Position numbers and translations under genes: made by a program
From: Buxus sempervirens
Lineage: Eukaryota > Streptophyta > Magnoliopsida > Buxales > Buxaceae
Length of the DNA: 64,000 bases
Direction: 5' to 3'
Assembly: GCA_947561395.2 (NCBI GenBank)
Contig: OX387184.1
Location: forward strand, 58,525,197-58,589,196
The notes under the pieces: generated by a model
Seen by the model: only the letters and a program-made list of their open reading frames with translations
Databases searched by the model: none
Told to the model about the DNA's origin: nothing
Shown: in pieces, positions 11,751 to 23,794 of the stretch
Numbering within the stretch: the stretch's first letter is position 1
Layout of the letters: each line of letters starts with the position of its first letter

Positions 11751-14475
11751 CAAATGGGTTTGTTACTTCAAATTTCTAATTTGGATTTCGAATTAAATTT
11801 CCATATTCTGTAGCTACATTTGTCCTAAAATTTATCTTTGTAATAGGTTTCTGTACAAGGTTTCGAATTAAATTGCCCTGTTATGCAATGAAATTTATCC
11901 TAAATTCATCTTTTTTGCAGAGCACTGAAATTTTATTTACATCCATATTTCCCCAATCTTATCTTCCAACTTTTCCTTGTCAACTTGCTAATAAGAAATA
12001 TTATGAAGAGGCAAAATGTTCCGAAAAATTTCCTATATTGAAGATGCAAAATTTCCCTCAAAATCGTAATTTAGAACTATAGTTCTGTAACTTGTGTTTC
12101 TATCGTGTTCGTCTTTTCTGGAATGAATGTGAACCTATTAAAGGCTCACCATAACCATGTTGTGCACACATATGTTTCTGTTGGTATTTCTCTCCATACA
12201 GAATTTGCATGCCAAGGACATCTAAGACTGGTGAGATGCACCAGGTTAGGGTACAAGAGTGAAATGAAAATGATTTACCAAGCAGACAAGAAAACCTGTC
12301 CAAGTGTTTTGTCAGAAAATGTTTCTTTTACTTAGAGCTACTAATATATTTGTGGTCATCTGGCCCATGTTTTTCCTTTTTGAGTTCTTCAATAGGGTTT
12401 CAATGGTTGAGCTTGCTAGAATATTTATTTTTGTCTTCACCTGGTGTAGAACTATGGTGATCAGCTTCTTTTGTTTGTCCTCTACATCACGAACAGTAAA
12501 TGGGAATATGGAATTTTTTCAAAGTTAAAACCAGTAAGATTGGCCAAAAATTTCTGCACCATACCTTCGTGTACCATTATATCTGTGACATGCTCTATCT
12601 ATTCAATTCCTTTGTTGGGTATCTCTCTCCCTTGCTCACTTATTTCTCATTCTCTCTTTTCTTTTTCACTTTGGAAAACTTCTACTTCATCTCTACCAAC
12701 AGAATTCCTTACCTCCCTTTGCTTTCTATCTTAGAGTGAGACAAACTACTCTTACGATATCAAGAGTCTGATAAAGGAAGGGACTTCTACTAGCCATGTG
12801 GATCATATTGTCTCCAGATTGTGGTGTGCACTTTCTGATTTAGTATAGCTTGAGAGATTTTCCCCTATTTTTTATAGGTAATAGCATTGACAAGAAAAAT
12901 GAAAATCTCTCGTGTATGTGTCTTTTTGTGTGTAAATAATTTATATCTGTGTCTTTCATAGAATAAAGCTTGAGAGCTTCATGGTATACCCAACCAGCTT
13001 GAACCATTCCACCGGAGTACTTTCTGTGAATAATATCTTTATCTTAATATCTGTTCATCAAGATTAAGGCAGGTGCTTTCTAAAAGGCATGCCATATCAG
13101 GTGGATTTTGCAGAAGAAGGCACATAGTTGATAGAATTATTAGAGCTGACATGCTTTTTACGCAACAGAAGCCTCTTCCTTTTTTTTTTTTTTGTGGGTG
13201 TATGTTGTGTTTCTCATAAAGAAATTCATTTTTATCAATTTGGATTCAACTAATTGGTATTTTTTTTTGGGGCGCACTTTTTCATGGTGTTGGTTATTGG
13301 ATGTCTGCTTTCTTTTTTTTTTTTAAAGTAATTGGCAGTTTAGCTCCATTATTTCATCCTTTTGATGAAACTGGTATAGTATCTTCAAAAGTTTGTGAGG
13401 AAATTGGAGGACGTACTTATTCCTGGAGGATTCTTGGTTCAACAAGGGCTTGCACAATATGCCTTTTGGACAGGACGTTTGAATTGAATGTTTTGCTTGT
13501 TTCTTATTAAGAAGGATTTTCTTCCTCATTCTTAAATGCTAGCCTTTTTAGTTGAACGTCAAAGTTTAATCGGGTTTCCTCTGATTTAGACTAAGCAATG
13601 TTAAAATGTGATTAAGTTCATATAAAAGGTGAATATAGAGGATATTCTTTTCATGAACTATCGGGTTGAAGAATGAATTATCAAGATTCTTATGTATCAT
13701 ATATAATGTAATTTCTTGGTCCTTCCTACAAGCATCTCATTCTTGATATATTGCAGTTGGCTAATAACTCAATGATTTGGCTAAGTAGTTTGTTCAATTG
13801 TGCTTTGTAATGATTTGGGTAAGTTACTGCTGTGACTTTATATTCCATTTCCCTCCATTTCATATCTTCAATTTCTATTTTAGTTAATCGTAAATTCTTA
13901 CAAACCAGTTCAGGAAAGTTCTGATGTCTGGAACTCTTGCAAATCATCCTTGGTTTCAGCTCCCTAGATGTGAACATACACCTTTGTAGTATTATTTTAT
14001 TTGTTCTGGGAGAGCAATGACAGCTCATAGAAAACTTGTACCAGTATTTCAGGTTCTAATAAGGACCCATTTGCGGCATGACTTTTTCTTGTGCTAAAGG
14101 ATTGCAGAAAACAGTATTTTGTCTAGTAACCATTGAGGCTGGACTGTTGTACTGCAGTACAGCTTGTTGACCTTTTTATCTGTGCTTACTTCAGAATGCG
14201 TTTATGCACGTTAATAAATCTTTCCTTTACTGGTAGGGGATGTCCTGAATTGAACCATGTTTTGTTATTTCTCAATAATTCAAAGTTTGATTAAAGCTGG
14301 AAAACAGAATAATTTCAATAGCAGGTTTACTTCTCCAGAATTTTTTTTTTTTTTTTTGTATAGTATAGTTAGCTCTCAACTGTTCTTACGTTATTGCCTC
14401 TTTGCTTGTCCTTTTAGAAGGATAGTTTATGCACGTTAAGTAAGGAAAGAATCAGATTGATGGATGGTTTAACAC
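11751..14475. other. RPS13 3' flank and intergenic DNA, nothing recognised
   Basis: This is about 2.7 kb of AT-rich sequence. It contains several short open frames on both strands (e.g. 13301-13510 plus and 13726-14028 minus) without a domain, repeat structure or splice pattern that I can support. The first 100-200 bases should be the RPS13 3' UTR. Poly-T runs (13182-13193, 13311-13324, 14341-14357) are present. Confidence 0.5.
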
Positions 14476-14479
14476 CTTC

Positions 14480-15080
14480 AAATGTTTTGATTTCTGGCCT
14501 TCCATATAGCCGAGTCGAAGCCTACGTTGCTGCCAGACAGAAGTTACAGTCATCTGGGATTATTTCTCTATCCTTATTCTTTGGAACATCCAGTCTTGTA
14601 TATTGCTATTGAGATCCACCCTCTTAAGGTGTCCTCTTATACTAGCAAACCAAATGGCCCTACCTAAAGGGCGATTTACAAATCTTAAGTTATCAGCCAG
14701 TTCTTCTCAATCTCCAAGTCCTTTTCCAACAATAAATTATTAGCTGGGGCAACCAAGTACAGACCATTTGGATAGGCTTTCTAGATGATCTTATCTTGAG
14801 TTCCATGGGCACTGACGAGAACACTAAGGATTTCTTCTATAATATCATTAGGCCAAATGGTACAAAAGACTTGTAAATTCCAAATCTTGGTTCCAGGCAA
14901 GAAGAGCTCGGCCACATTGTTGAAAGTTGGATGTTATATCCGTACTATCAGGAAAAGGGCCATTGTATCTACTAATCTTTATTGGTAGCCAACTAGGATC
15001 CTTTGATAGAAATTGAGTCCCTACTAGCAATGCTCCACATAACTCTTTTCTGGATGTTGTCTTTTAACCTATAAATCTCT
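14480..15080 (-). mobile_element. LINE relic (region between reverse transcriptase and zf-RVT)
   Basis: The minus strand reads, with frame breaks and stops, RVMWSIASRDSISIKGSQ (compare W.SI...R.LL..G..W), then VAELFLPGTKIWNLQ, then an NDIIEEIL...D segment, then a decayed YPNGLYLV. This is the conserved order found after the reverse transcriptase in plant LINE ORF2. It is a short, dead fragment; its ends cannot be set precisely. Confidence 0.55.
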
Positions 15081-15852
15081 TTCAAAGGTAAGATGAGGAA
15101 TTTCTCAAAGGCTTAAACTCAAAGGAAAGACTTGAAAGTGTTTTGAAATGGTTATGATGGGCTTCTTATAGGCCCCTCGCATTAATAAACAAATTTACAA
15201 AAAATAAATATGTTTTTTTTTCAATTTGCAGACCAATCAAAAGCCTGTTGTACGTACAACAGTTGTTGAGGATTTACATCTGATGCAGTGAAACTCTGTT
15301 GTTCCCTCATCCCACATTGGTCAATGAAGGGTTGAGTTATGTGCTTATATGTGGATTTGGCAATCATACCTAATGGACTAGTCTTTTTGTGTAGTTTGGC
15401 TCATCTGCATCACGCATTTTGAGATTTGAGTATTCAAATTGTTTGGCCAAAATTCAGAATCTCCAAAAACCTGACCTTTCCTATATTTTTTGTTTTCTGG
15501 GTAAAATGACAACATTTATAAATGAAAAACCTAGCCTTTTCTTGTGTATCGTACCAGCCAACTTCGAAGGACACAGCTGCCTCATCCAAAAGAATTTTGT
15601 TGCGACATTATCAAAGTCCCTTACTCTATGGAAGCGTAAGATTACAATATGAAGTTTGGTAAGTTTGAAGTATCTCTTTTGTTGTGGGTTTAGATCTAAA
15701 AGTATGACTAGCTTCAAAGAACCAGAAAATGATAACCATAACTCCACTATGGGGATATATTTTGCCGTGGTTCAAAGTCTTATAGATCCTATAGAGTAAT
15801 AAGTCTTAGATCTCCCTAAAAAAAGTTCATCTCAAATTATTTATTACGTGAT

Positions 15853-16237
15853 GGAATTTAAGCTTATCAATTTTTTTTATATTGCTCTTACAAAATGGAA
15901 ACTACTTGTTTGACTTGAAGTTTTTTATATCTTCATTTTATTTCTTCACTTTTTTTTAAGGATTTCTCCACTCACTCAACGGAATTTAAGCTTATCATTT
16001 TTTTTTTAATATTGCTCTTACAAAATGGAAACTACTTGTTTGACTTGAAGTTTTTTATATCTTCATTTTATTTCTTCACTTTTTTTTAAGGATTTCTCCA
16101 CTCACACAAGGGAATTTAAGCTTATCATTTTTTTTTGATATTGCTCTTACAAAATGGAAACTACTTGTTTGACTTTGAAGTTTTTTATATCTTCATTTTA
16201 TTTCTTCACTTTTTTTAAGGATTTCTCCACTCACACG
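15853..16237. repeat. Tandem repeat, three copies of ~128-130 bp
   Basis: Each unit starts with GGAATTTAAGCTTATCA (15853, 15981, 16111), runs through TTGCTCTTACAAAATGGAAA and ends with AAGGATTTCTCCACTCAC. The copies differ mainly in the length of T runs and a few bases, so the duplication looks recent. Confidence 0.9.
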
Positions 16238-17372
16238 ACATATTTATCTTGTGTACGTCTGTTTATACATATGTTGATACCTCTACGAATACTACAAAAC
16301 AATTGAATCCCTCATAGAAGGCCAGCATCTATATTACTCTGGCCTCCTCCTTTGTTTTTTTTCAACTATTGCCCTCCAACTAAAACAATCCGAAATTATA
16401 ATCACCCTACTACTCTTTCCATATTCATATTTAAACCCTTACTTGTATGCTATAGTTCAGGGTAACCCTATTTATGTGCTACAATTAAGGGTGAGGACGT
16501 GCAATATGCACATGGCATTGCTAGTACTAATTAATAGGCTCAAATCATGAACTCTCGAAATCATGTTGCTGTGATTGGTTCATTTACCTTAAAAACATAT
16601 TTCACCATAAAGGAAATTGATTTTTTAAATTGAATATACCAATTATGAGGATGTCACTTATGATGGTGATAAGGCCTTGTTATATTCCAAGACCTAGGTT
16701 ATATGTTCCAAGACCTAGGTTAGAAACCTACTTTCCATTTAATCAAAATTAGTGTGATCCACATTTCTCTTTAGCTAAAACATTACGAAATTGCTCGACA
16801 AGAAAGTATACATATTGGGTGTGTGTATACCGGTTATGTACTAAAATTATCAAGAAAAATAAATAAATATTGCACTAATATAAACACCCGGTGCATGACG
16901 GGGCAAGAATTTGGGCGCCGACGACTTCCGTCCCGCAATCAGTACGGAACTACGGAAGTGCGATTGGCGTCGCCATGTGCGGTGGAGTGTCGGCTACGGT
17001 CGCGCCAACTACTACTCCGCTTTTTCTCCACGTTTCACGTGGAACTCCGCTCTCCATGCAACAAACCAGGAATGAAGAATCTTCCCCACCAAGTCCTAGC
17101 CTCCTCGTTTGCTACTTCCAGTGTGACGTACGTACGATCCATCATCTCTAAAGCCACGTCACATCGTAGCCGTCCGATGCTGTGAAATCCCTCATGATCT
17201 AACACCGTTGACTGCTCAGCGCCCGTCGGTGATACCACACGCGAAATATACAAAGCTTTAACGAAGATGGCCACTTGCACTCATCATAAGCTGCCAGGAC
17301 ATGCGCTACAGAAAATCTTAGAAAAAGACATCATAATTGTAAGACAGAATAATCTAAGTTGACGTGGTTTGC
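16238..17372. other. Upstream region of the polygalacturonase gene
   Basis: There is no gene. AT-rich to about 16870, then a GC-richer stretch (16880-17280) adjoining the promoter. A 20-base phrase around CCAAGACCTAGGTTA occurs twice near 16688-16721. Overlapping open frames at 16823-17280 on both strands have no family resemblance and are judged non-coding. Confidence 0.5.
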
Positions 17373-17380
17373 TATAAATA
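17373..17380 (+). promoter_or_regulatory. TATA box of the polygalacturonase gene
   Basis: TATAAATA lies 67 bases upstream of the start codon at 17440, in the context GCTATAAATAG, which is the canonical plant TATA sequence. It implies a transcription start near 17405-17415 and a short 5' leader. Confidence 0.75.
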
Positions 17381-17439
17381 GTTCCAACGGCCATAACTGC
17401 TTCCATCAACTTCCTTCTCTTTTCTTGTCTTAGAAAGAA

Positions 17440-18959
17440 ATGGCTAAGCTGATGACCTTGCTCTTGAATCCTCTCTTTTTCTTCTTTGCCTTCTTCGTAC
17501 TGTCATCTGATGCAGCCTACAATGTCCTCAGCTTCGGCGCTCGACCGGATGGCCAGACGGACTCGACGGCGTCATTCCTTAGGGCCTGGGACACGGCATG
17601 TAGGTCTGTCCAGCCAGCATCGATCACTGTCCCCCCTGGAAGATACTTGATCAAACAAGCAGTCTTCAGAGGCCCATGCAGGAGCACAATTGTTTTTCAA
17701 ATCCAAGGGACAATTGTGGCGCCAACGGATTATCGTGCCCTCGGCAACTCCGGGAACTGGATTTTGTTCTTTGAGGTCAATGGGGTGTCCATCTATGGTG
17801 GCACTCTTGATGCAAAGGGGCAAGGTTACTGGGATTGCAAGAACTCTGGCAAGAATTGCCCGGTCGGAGCAAGGGTACGTAGGTGAATTATGGAAGCCAA
17901 ACGCCAACACTAAACTATTACCAGCATCAGCTTCTTTTTCTTCAACCTCTATGCGTTAATGTTGCTTTTGGGTTTGTTTCTTTCTTGCAGTCCATCACCT
18001 TCAATTGGTCGAGAAATATATTGATCAGTGGCTTGACGTCAATCAACAGCCAGATATCGCACATTGTCATTAACAGTTGTACAAATGTGATGGTTCGAGG
18101 CGTGAAGATTTTCGCTCCCGATCAGAGTCCAAACACTGATGGCATACACGTCCAGTTCTCCACTGGCGTTACAATTACAGGCAGTAGCATAAGGACAGGA
18201 GATGATTGTGTTTCAATTGGTCCTGGAACAAGGAATCTCTGGATTGAAGGCGTTGGATGTGGCCCTGGACACGGCATAAGGTAACTGTAAAATCTGTAGT
18301 TTTTTTGTCAATGCAAATGACGAACATGTACAAGTTAAAAACTACAGAGCTTGTCTTGTTTAAGCAGTTTGGAAGAGCTGACATGAAAAATTTTGTGCAT
18401 ATATATGAATTGCCAGTATTGGGAGTCTGGGTAAGGATCCGAAAGAAGAAGGGGTGGAGAATGTGACGGTGAAGAACGTCGTCTTCACTGGAACGGATAA
18501 TGGCTTACGGATAAAGTCGTGGGAAAGAACAAGTACTGGGTTTGTGAGAGGTGTTCTTTATGAAAATGTGGTGATGAATAATGTTGAAAACCCCATCATA
18601 ATTGATCAGAAGTACTGCCCTGGGAATGCAGGATGTCCTCGTCAGGTAAGCATTGAAAGTATTGCTTTTGGAGATGTTTTTTAGTTTGTTCTAATACTGG
18701 TGTTTTAAGCATGGTTTCTCTGTTTTTTTAACCTTCACAGAGTTCTGGAATCAAGATCAGCCAAGTTACATATAAGAATATCCGGGGAACGTCTGCGACA
18801 CCGGTGGCCGTGAAATTTGATTGCAGTTCAAGCAATCCATGTCAAGCAATCAGACTGCAAGATGTGAGGCTTACTTATCTGAATAGACCCGCACAGTCAT
18901 CTTGTATGAATGCAGGTGGAAGCAAAGGAGGCGTAGTCATGCCTGGAGGTTGTCTATAA
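17440..18959 (+). CDS. Polygalacturonase (pectinase), GH28 family
   Basis: Four exons, 17440-17874, 17991-18280, 18417-18645 and 18741-18959, join to 390 residues with GT-AG introns. The enzyme hydrolyses alpha-1,4 linkages of homogalacturonan in the cell wall. Residues 1 to about 25 form a signal peptide (hydrophobic [17 protein letters not shown], cleavage near DA/AY), followed by [17 protein letters not shown], the usual start of the mature plant enzyme. The four GH28 signatures are present in order: NTDGIH and GDDC (catalytic aspartates), GHGISIGSLGK (the HG histidine, rebuilt across the exon 2/3 border) and RIKSW. The C-terminal Cys-rich end ([19 protein letters not shown]) is also typical. 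Length and absence of a propeptide fit the secreted clade that includes pollen, abscission and dehiscence enzymes. Tissue role cannot be told from sequence. No breaks: probably functional. Confidence 0.95.
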
Positions 18960-19114
18960 AATAGAACATTTCTCCAGTTTGATTCATTCAAAGAATTTGC
19001 CCTGCCTTTTTATATGTAATAATACTATGATGGGGAAGTGGGGTTGCAGTTAATTGCTAATAGCCCCCCTCCCTGTCGCTGGTTCTGTAGTACTGATTGT
19101 ATTGATATCCAAAA

Positions 19115-19120
19115 AATAAA
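19115..19120 (+). terminator. Poly(A) signal of the polygalacturonase gene
   Basis: AATAAA lies 156 bases after the stop codon, within an A-rich stretch. The position is normal for a plant 3' end. Confidence 0.5.
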
Positions 19121-20230
19121 TTAATCAAGCCTGATCAGCATCAACCTGTTCCGGTATAAGAATTCCCTTTCCTTTTTATAATTCTGATAATAATCAGAAC
19201 AATGGAATTGAGCACTAGGTTTAAGGTTTTAAACCATGATTTTGATGGCAAGAAATCAATAAAATTTTAAAATGGCACTTATAGCCCCAGATGCATCAAT
19301 AAAACTTAAAATTTATATTTTTAATCCTATTTTTCATGACAATTTCTATCATTTTGTCTCAGAAAAGCACTTAACTACATTAATTTTGCAAACATCACTT
19401 TTTTTAAGACAGTTACTGGTGCCATGAATAAGTGCTCTCTCCTTGAGTCTGTTATTCAGAAGTACCTACTCAAATACACAAGTGAGGCCAACAGTACCCC
19501 TCTCTTTCTTTACCCAAAAAGTAAAAATGAAAGTTTTCCCTAAATTATGCCACAGAAATAAATAGAAAAATGATAATTCAAATAGTCAAATGTAATCACC
19601 TAAATTGGGCGATGGAGAACCAGAGCAACTGTCTTTGTAGTCACTGTTTGGTACAACTTCCCAAGGGCTAGGAAACCCTTCTGATCTCAAAAGAGCTCTC
19701 TAACAACTGTTTGGGCGTTTAGTAAGTTTAGATATTTGGTCATACTTCTAAAAGCTTTTATGAGTAGAAGCCCTTTCTAAAAAAGTTCATTTTCGTGAAG
19801 CAGGAGTGGAATTGCCTCTATTAACTGTATCTGCAATAAGCAGTTGGTAGTATTTTACCTTTACATAGAACTTTAAAATGAACAAATTATTCTTTATATT
19901 CTGGTATATTCTTAAAAAAGATTTAAAAAAAAAAACTTTTCAGCCTAAATTTATATACAAAGTATATGTGATATATTTCTTCTCACCAAAAAAACTTTTT
20001 TAGCCTGTGGCTTTAATTTAAAGCCTCCTTTCACAAGCCCTTCACATTAAAGCTTATCCATGAAGCTATTTCAAAAGGTCCTTAGCATTCTAGTTTCAGA
20101 GAGAATCTACATTGCTTTTCTTTATGAAGTAATGTGGTTTTTGCTTTCTTCATTGACTAATCCACTAGAGAAGACCTAGGATGCATTCGAAATATAGGAA
20201 GATAACTAATGTGCATATTATTTTCTACTA
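19121..20230. other. Intergenic DNA, nothing recognised
   Basis: AT-rich spacer between the polygalacturonase gene and the duplicated F-box flank. No open frame, inverted repeat or tandem repeat that I could support. Confidence 0.5.
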
Positions 20231-22336
20231 TCAACTAATTAAAGAACATTTCTAACCCCAATGCATGGTAACATTGAACCTGAAAACTCTTCCCCCATAA
20301 GCAATAGAGGAAGATACCCCATAAAGAGATATTTGATGAGAACAAATTATTCAATAATGAATATACAAGAAATTATTAGAACTTTGAAAATGACACTTGT
20401 AACTCAAAACACATTGGGAATGGGAACAAAGAAAATGAACAAGCAACTTATTGGTAGTTTGGTACTATGAATTAGTGCTTGTGTCATGTCACTTATTTAA
20501 ACGTACTCACCAAACAGACAAGAAACAAAGCAACTGAAGCCTACCTCCAACAAGCCAAACAAAGTACAAAGTGAAACTCACTTCAACCTGACAACATGAG
20601 AGGCTGTGCAGAACCTGTATCTGCCCTGTCTTCTCTCATGAAATACATGAAAGCAGATCTGCCAATTCACCGTGAGAATCAAAATCTTTTACTGTTGAGG
20701 TTGGGAGAAGGACCCAATCTTCTATTGGCATCATGCACTTCTGCATAAAACAAACTCAAAACATTAAATGACAACGTACATGCTCTCTGATCAACAATTG
20801 GTGGTGATATGGTCTCTATATGACTTACTTTCTTCTAACATTTACCAATAAACACTCACATGTATCAATTATTCTCTCTGTATTTCTAAGAAAGTAAACC
20901 TTAAGCTCCAATTATTTATTTCAAATAACTTCTCCCTTTTTTTTTTAAATTTGTAAAGCTCCAATTCTCTATTACTGTGATTTTATAACTAAAATAATGA
21001 AGTGAGCAAGAAAACTTTGTTTATGGGTTTAGACTATAAAGTGATATAATTTTTTTTTGCTGTTTTTGTTCAATTATATAGAGTAACATAATAGCATGTT
21101 ACAATCAACTAATGATAAGTGCTTATGGAATAGAATTACATGTCCCCTGTGTATCATGATGTCCATCACTTACATTTACTGAAGTGATTATTTGGCCTGT
21201 AAACAGATAAAATTTGGACTAGATGGATCGCTGCCAATCCAAGTTTAGTAAATATATACCTCTTTATTTGCCCAGAAATATTTAAAAGAAAAGCAAAATT
21301 GTATATGAAAAGTTAGAGTCCAAGTTCAAAATGATTCTTAATCTGATAGGGATTCACAAAGTGAAATTATCAATGAGAAAAAGGAAAAAAAAAATATAGG
21401 TGATGATGATGCTATCAACAGATTAAGAGGATAGTAAAAGAAGACGATTTTAGTAACCGGATGATGATTGGTGATCCTTCTTAAGAAAAATATTGATTCT
21501 AAGTCATCTTGAATGATCATCATTCCATAAAGAATTAGAGTCAAGCTTCAGTCTCTCAATGTGGTATTACCTATGACACTCTTATCAGGCCATAAGTATT
21601 TTTACATGCTAGGTAATCACAACGAGGACGCTTATCTGCATGACACTTCTCATATGTTGGTTGAGCATAACTACTTTACCCCATGGTAACACCTAGATAT
21701 CAGATCTTGAAAAATTGAAATGAACTCAACTGCAAAACCAAAAAATATGCATGGATGCAGGAGCATGATTTTATTCTGGTTATTTTTTATTCTTTTCTGA
21801 AAGGGTTAATAGCATGTGACTTTTAGTGATCTTGAACGGCTATGATTTGTTTTCCTTTTTTGATATAAGACTGGAACCCTAGGGCTGTTAAAGGCAATTA
21901 TAAATAGCTTCTTTTAAGTGCTGTTGCAGCAATTATTCATTGATCTTACAGAGATTACAGAACTGAGTTTTTTTTTCCAAAAACTCTTCAAGCACTAGGC
22001 TGAGTTTCAAATTCCTACCATAGTCCTACACTTCTCTTCCTCTCAGATTCTATTTGATATTGGTTTTTAACTCTGCTTGACCACATCATGCACTCACAAA
22101 CAAAACGAAGAATAAGAAAGATGAAAATAAAAGCATAAATAAATGAATGAATGCTAAATCTACTTATTCCTCAAAAAATAAATAAATAAAGCCATAAATA
22201 AATGAATCCTAAATCTACTTATTGTAATCATCTAAGAAAGCAAACCAGAACTACATGGTAGGGTATGGTAGGTTTTTCTGCCTTCCATGATTTGGCACAA
22301 ATCCCAAGTAGAACAGTATATTTACCTTGCTTTTCA
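20230..22336 (-). repeat. Duplicated 3' flank of F-box gene A
   Basis: Two blocks here recur in the window. 20255-20760 matches 30240-30660 and 37470-37920 (shared phrases GATGAGAACAAATTA, TCTGCCAATTCACC, CAAAATCT). 21090-22336 matches 31871-33183 (shared TAAGTGCTTATGGA, CTTTATTTGCCCAGAAA, CTCTTCAAGC). The blocks are non-coding and lie downstream of the minus-strand F-box copies, so they mark the extent of segmental duplication. Single-base differences and small indels are scattered throughout. Confidence 0.85.
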
Positions 22337-23470
22337 TTACCCTTCAACATCACCAACGCCAAGTGAAACAAGGCTCTCCACATAACTAAATGCCTCAAGA
22401 ACATCTGGTTTACCATAAACAAGAAGATTTCTGATATTTTTTTTCACTGGGTCATACAAGCCAAGGTTGGATTTTCTCTTCTCAAACAGAATTTTTCCAT
22501 TCCTTGTAAAGCCGAGTGGGTGCATGTGACTAAAATCCCCAAACAACTTCAGACCTCTGTCAGAGAATTGTTTTGTCCAAGACTGCTCATTGCCATAATC
22601 ACTCATAACCCACATCTCAAGGTAATCTTCAAGAAAGAAATGGCCAAAAACAGAAAGGCACCCTCCCACTACTGCTATATTTATAGAGACACTCCCATCC
22701 CTGAAATGAGGCAGCTGCAACTCCCGGAATTCCTCGTTCAGTAAATCAAAACAAATGATTGAATCGATCTTATCCTCTCCCTCCACTGCTAACCAATGAA
22801 GAGCCCCATTGAGCTCTGCTGCCTGAGAATACGAAACAAAATATGGGACATTTGGAATGCACCTCCATGACTTCGTCCCCAGGGTACACACAATAACATC
22901 TGTTCTATGATATATCCTTTCCAAATAGGAAGCGATGCGGAAATAATCTACAAAGATGACCACCTTATACTCATCGGTAGCGGGTGTGTAACCAAAACCC
23001 AAACCAGTTGGCATGAAATGAGGAATATTAGGGATTTTGGGGGGTTCGTAGGACAATTTAACGTGTTCAGATGTGGCAGGATTCCATACATAAGCAATAA
23101 TTTTGGTAGACGTTGCTTGATCAGATACACAAATTAAACCATTACATGAACCCATTAATCTCATGCTACCACCATAGTAATCGAAAGGTAAATCGAATTC
23201 ACCGGTAGTCGGCTCATCATCGGATTCAAAGAAATCAAGCAAATGGAGATTGTGTCGAGATGCGAGTATGAGCTTGGAAGAATTCTCAATCGATCGACGG
23301 AGATGTGCTCTGATGAAGTGAAGATTTCTAATCAAAGAGAGCCAGGACTTACAGACGCACCTGAATCGCAAGAGGGACTTAACTGGAAGTCTTACAAGGA
23401 TCTCTTCTATGATTTCCAGTGGAAGCTGCTTCCTTCCGTCCTTTTCTTTGCTCATAACTTCGTCTTCCAT
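22337..23470 (-). CDS. F-box protein with FBA-type associated domain (copy A)
   Basis: Intact single-exon frame of 377 residues. The F-box is at about residues 14-55 (QLPLEIIEEILVRLPVKSLL, FRCVCKSWLSLI), which binds SKP1 in an SCF ubiquitin ligase. Residues about 105-330 form the F-box-associated beta-propeller-like region that recruits substrates, with the family marks GSCNGLICVS, VWNPATSEHVKL and GFGYTPATDEYKVV. Substrate unknown. The first ATG is used here; the paralogue D starts at the position of Met6 (23455), which may be the ancestral start. The closest copy in the window is C. A 3.3-kb hAT element sits about 325 bp upstream of the start codon, so its promoter may be altered. The stop is followed by a donor-like AAGCAAG/GTAAAT, so a 3' UTR intron is possible. 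Confidence 0.92.
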   Translation of the reverse strand: MEDEVMSKEKDGRKQLPLEIIEEILVRLPVKSLLRFRCVCKSWLSLIRNLHFIRAHLRRSIENSSKLILASRHNLHLLDFFESDDEPTTGEFDLPFDYYGGSMRLMGSCNGLICVSDQATSTKIIAYVWNPATSEHVKLSYEPPKIPNIPHFMPTGLGFGYTPATDEYKVVIFVDYFRIASYLERIYHRTDVIVCTLGTKSWRCIPNVPYFVSYSQAAELNGALHWLAVEGEDKIDSIICFDLLNEEFRELQLPHFRDGSVSINIAVVGGCLSVFGHFFLEDYLEMWVMSDYGNEQSWTKQFSDRGLKLFGDFSHMHPLGFTRNGKILFEKRKSNLGLYDPVKKNIRNLLVYGKPDVLEAFSYVESLVSLGVGDVEG

Positions 23471-23794
23471 TTCTTCCTACGATTGAAACAAATCGCAAGT
23501 GGGACTTTTAACTTTTGTAGCAGATAGAGATTCCAAGGATGGTGATTCTCCTCTTCCTTGCTGGGTCTGGTTAAGTGGGTTTATTCCTATAAGGATCTTC
23601 CAAACAGACCCTTGGTATTCCATATCTAAACAAAGAGACCATTTCCTCTTGTGCCATCTCGTGGAATGCATTTCCTCTGGTGCGCTACAGTCGATGGTGC
23701 CATGCTACTACCAGCTACTCAGCTAGGATGGGGTTAGTGGGTGTGGGCCCCACTATTGACACGGGCATCCGTTTGTTCGTTTCACTCTAATACC

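Noticed and set aside
16823..17280. Frames of 80-120 codons upstream of the polygalacturonase gene
   Set aside because: Overlapping in three frames in a GC-richer promoter region with no family resemblance.
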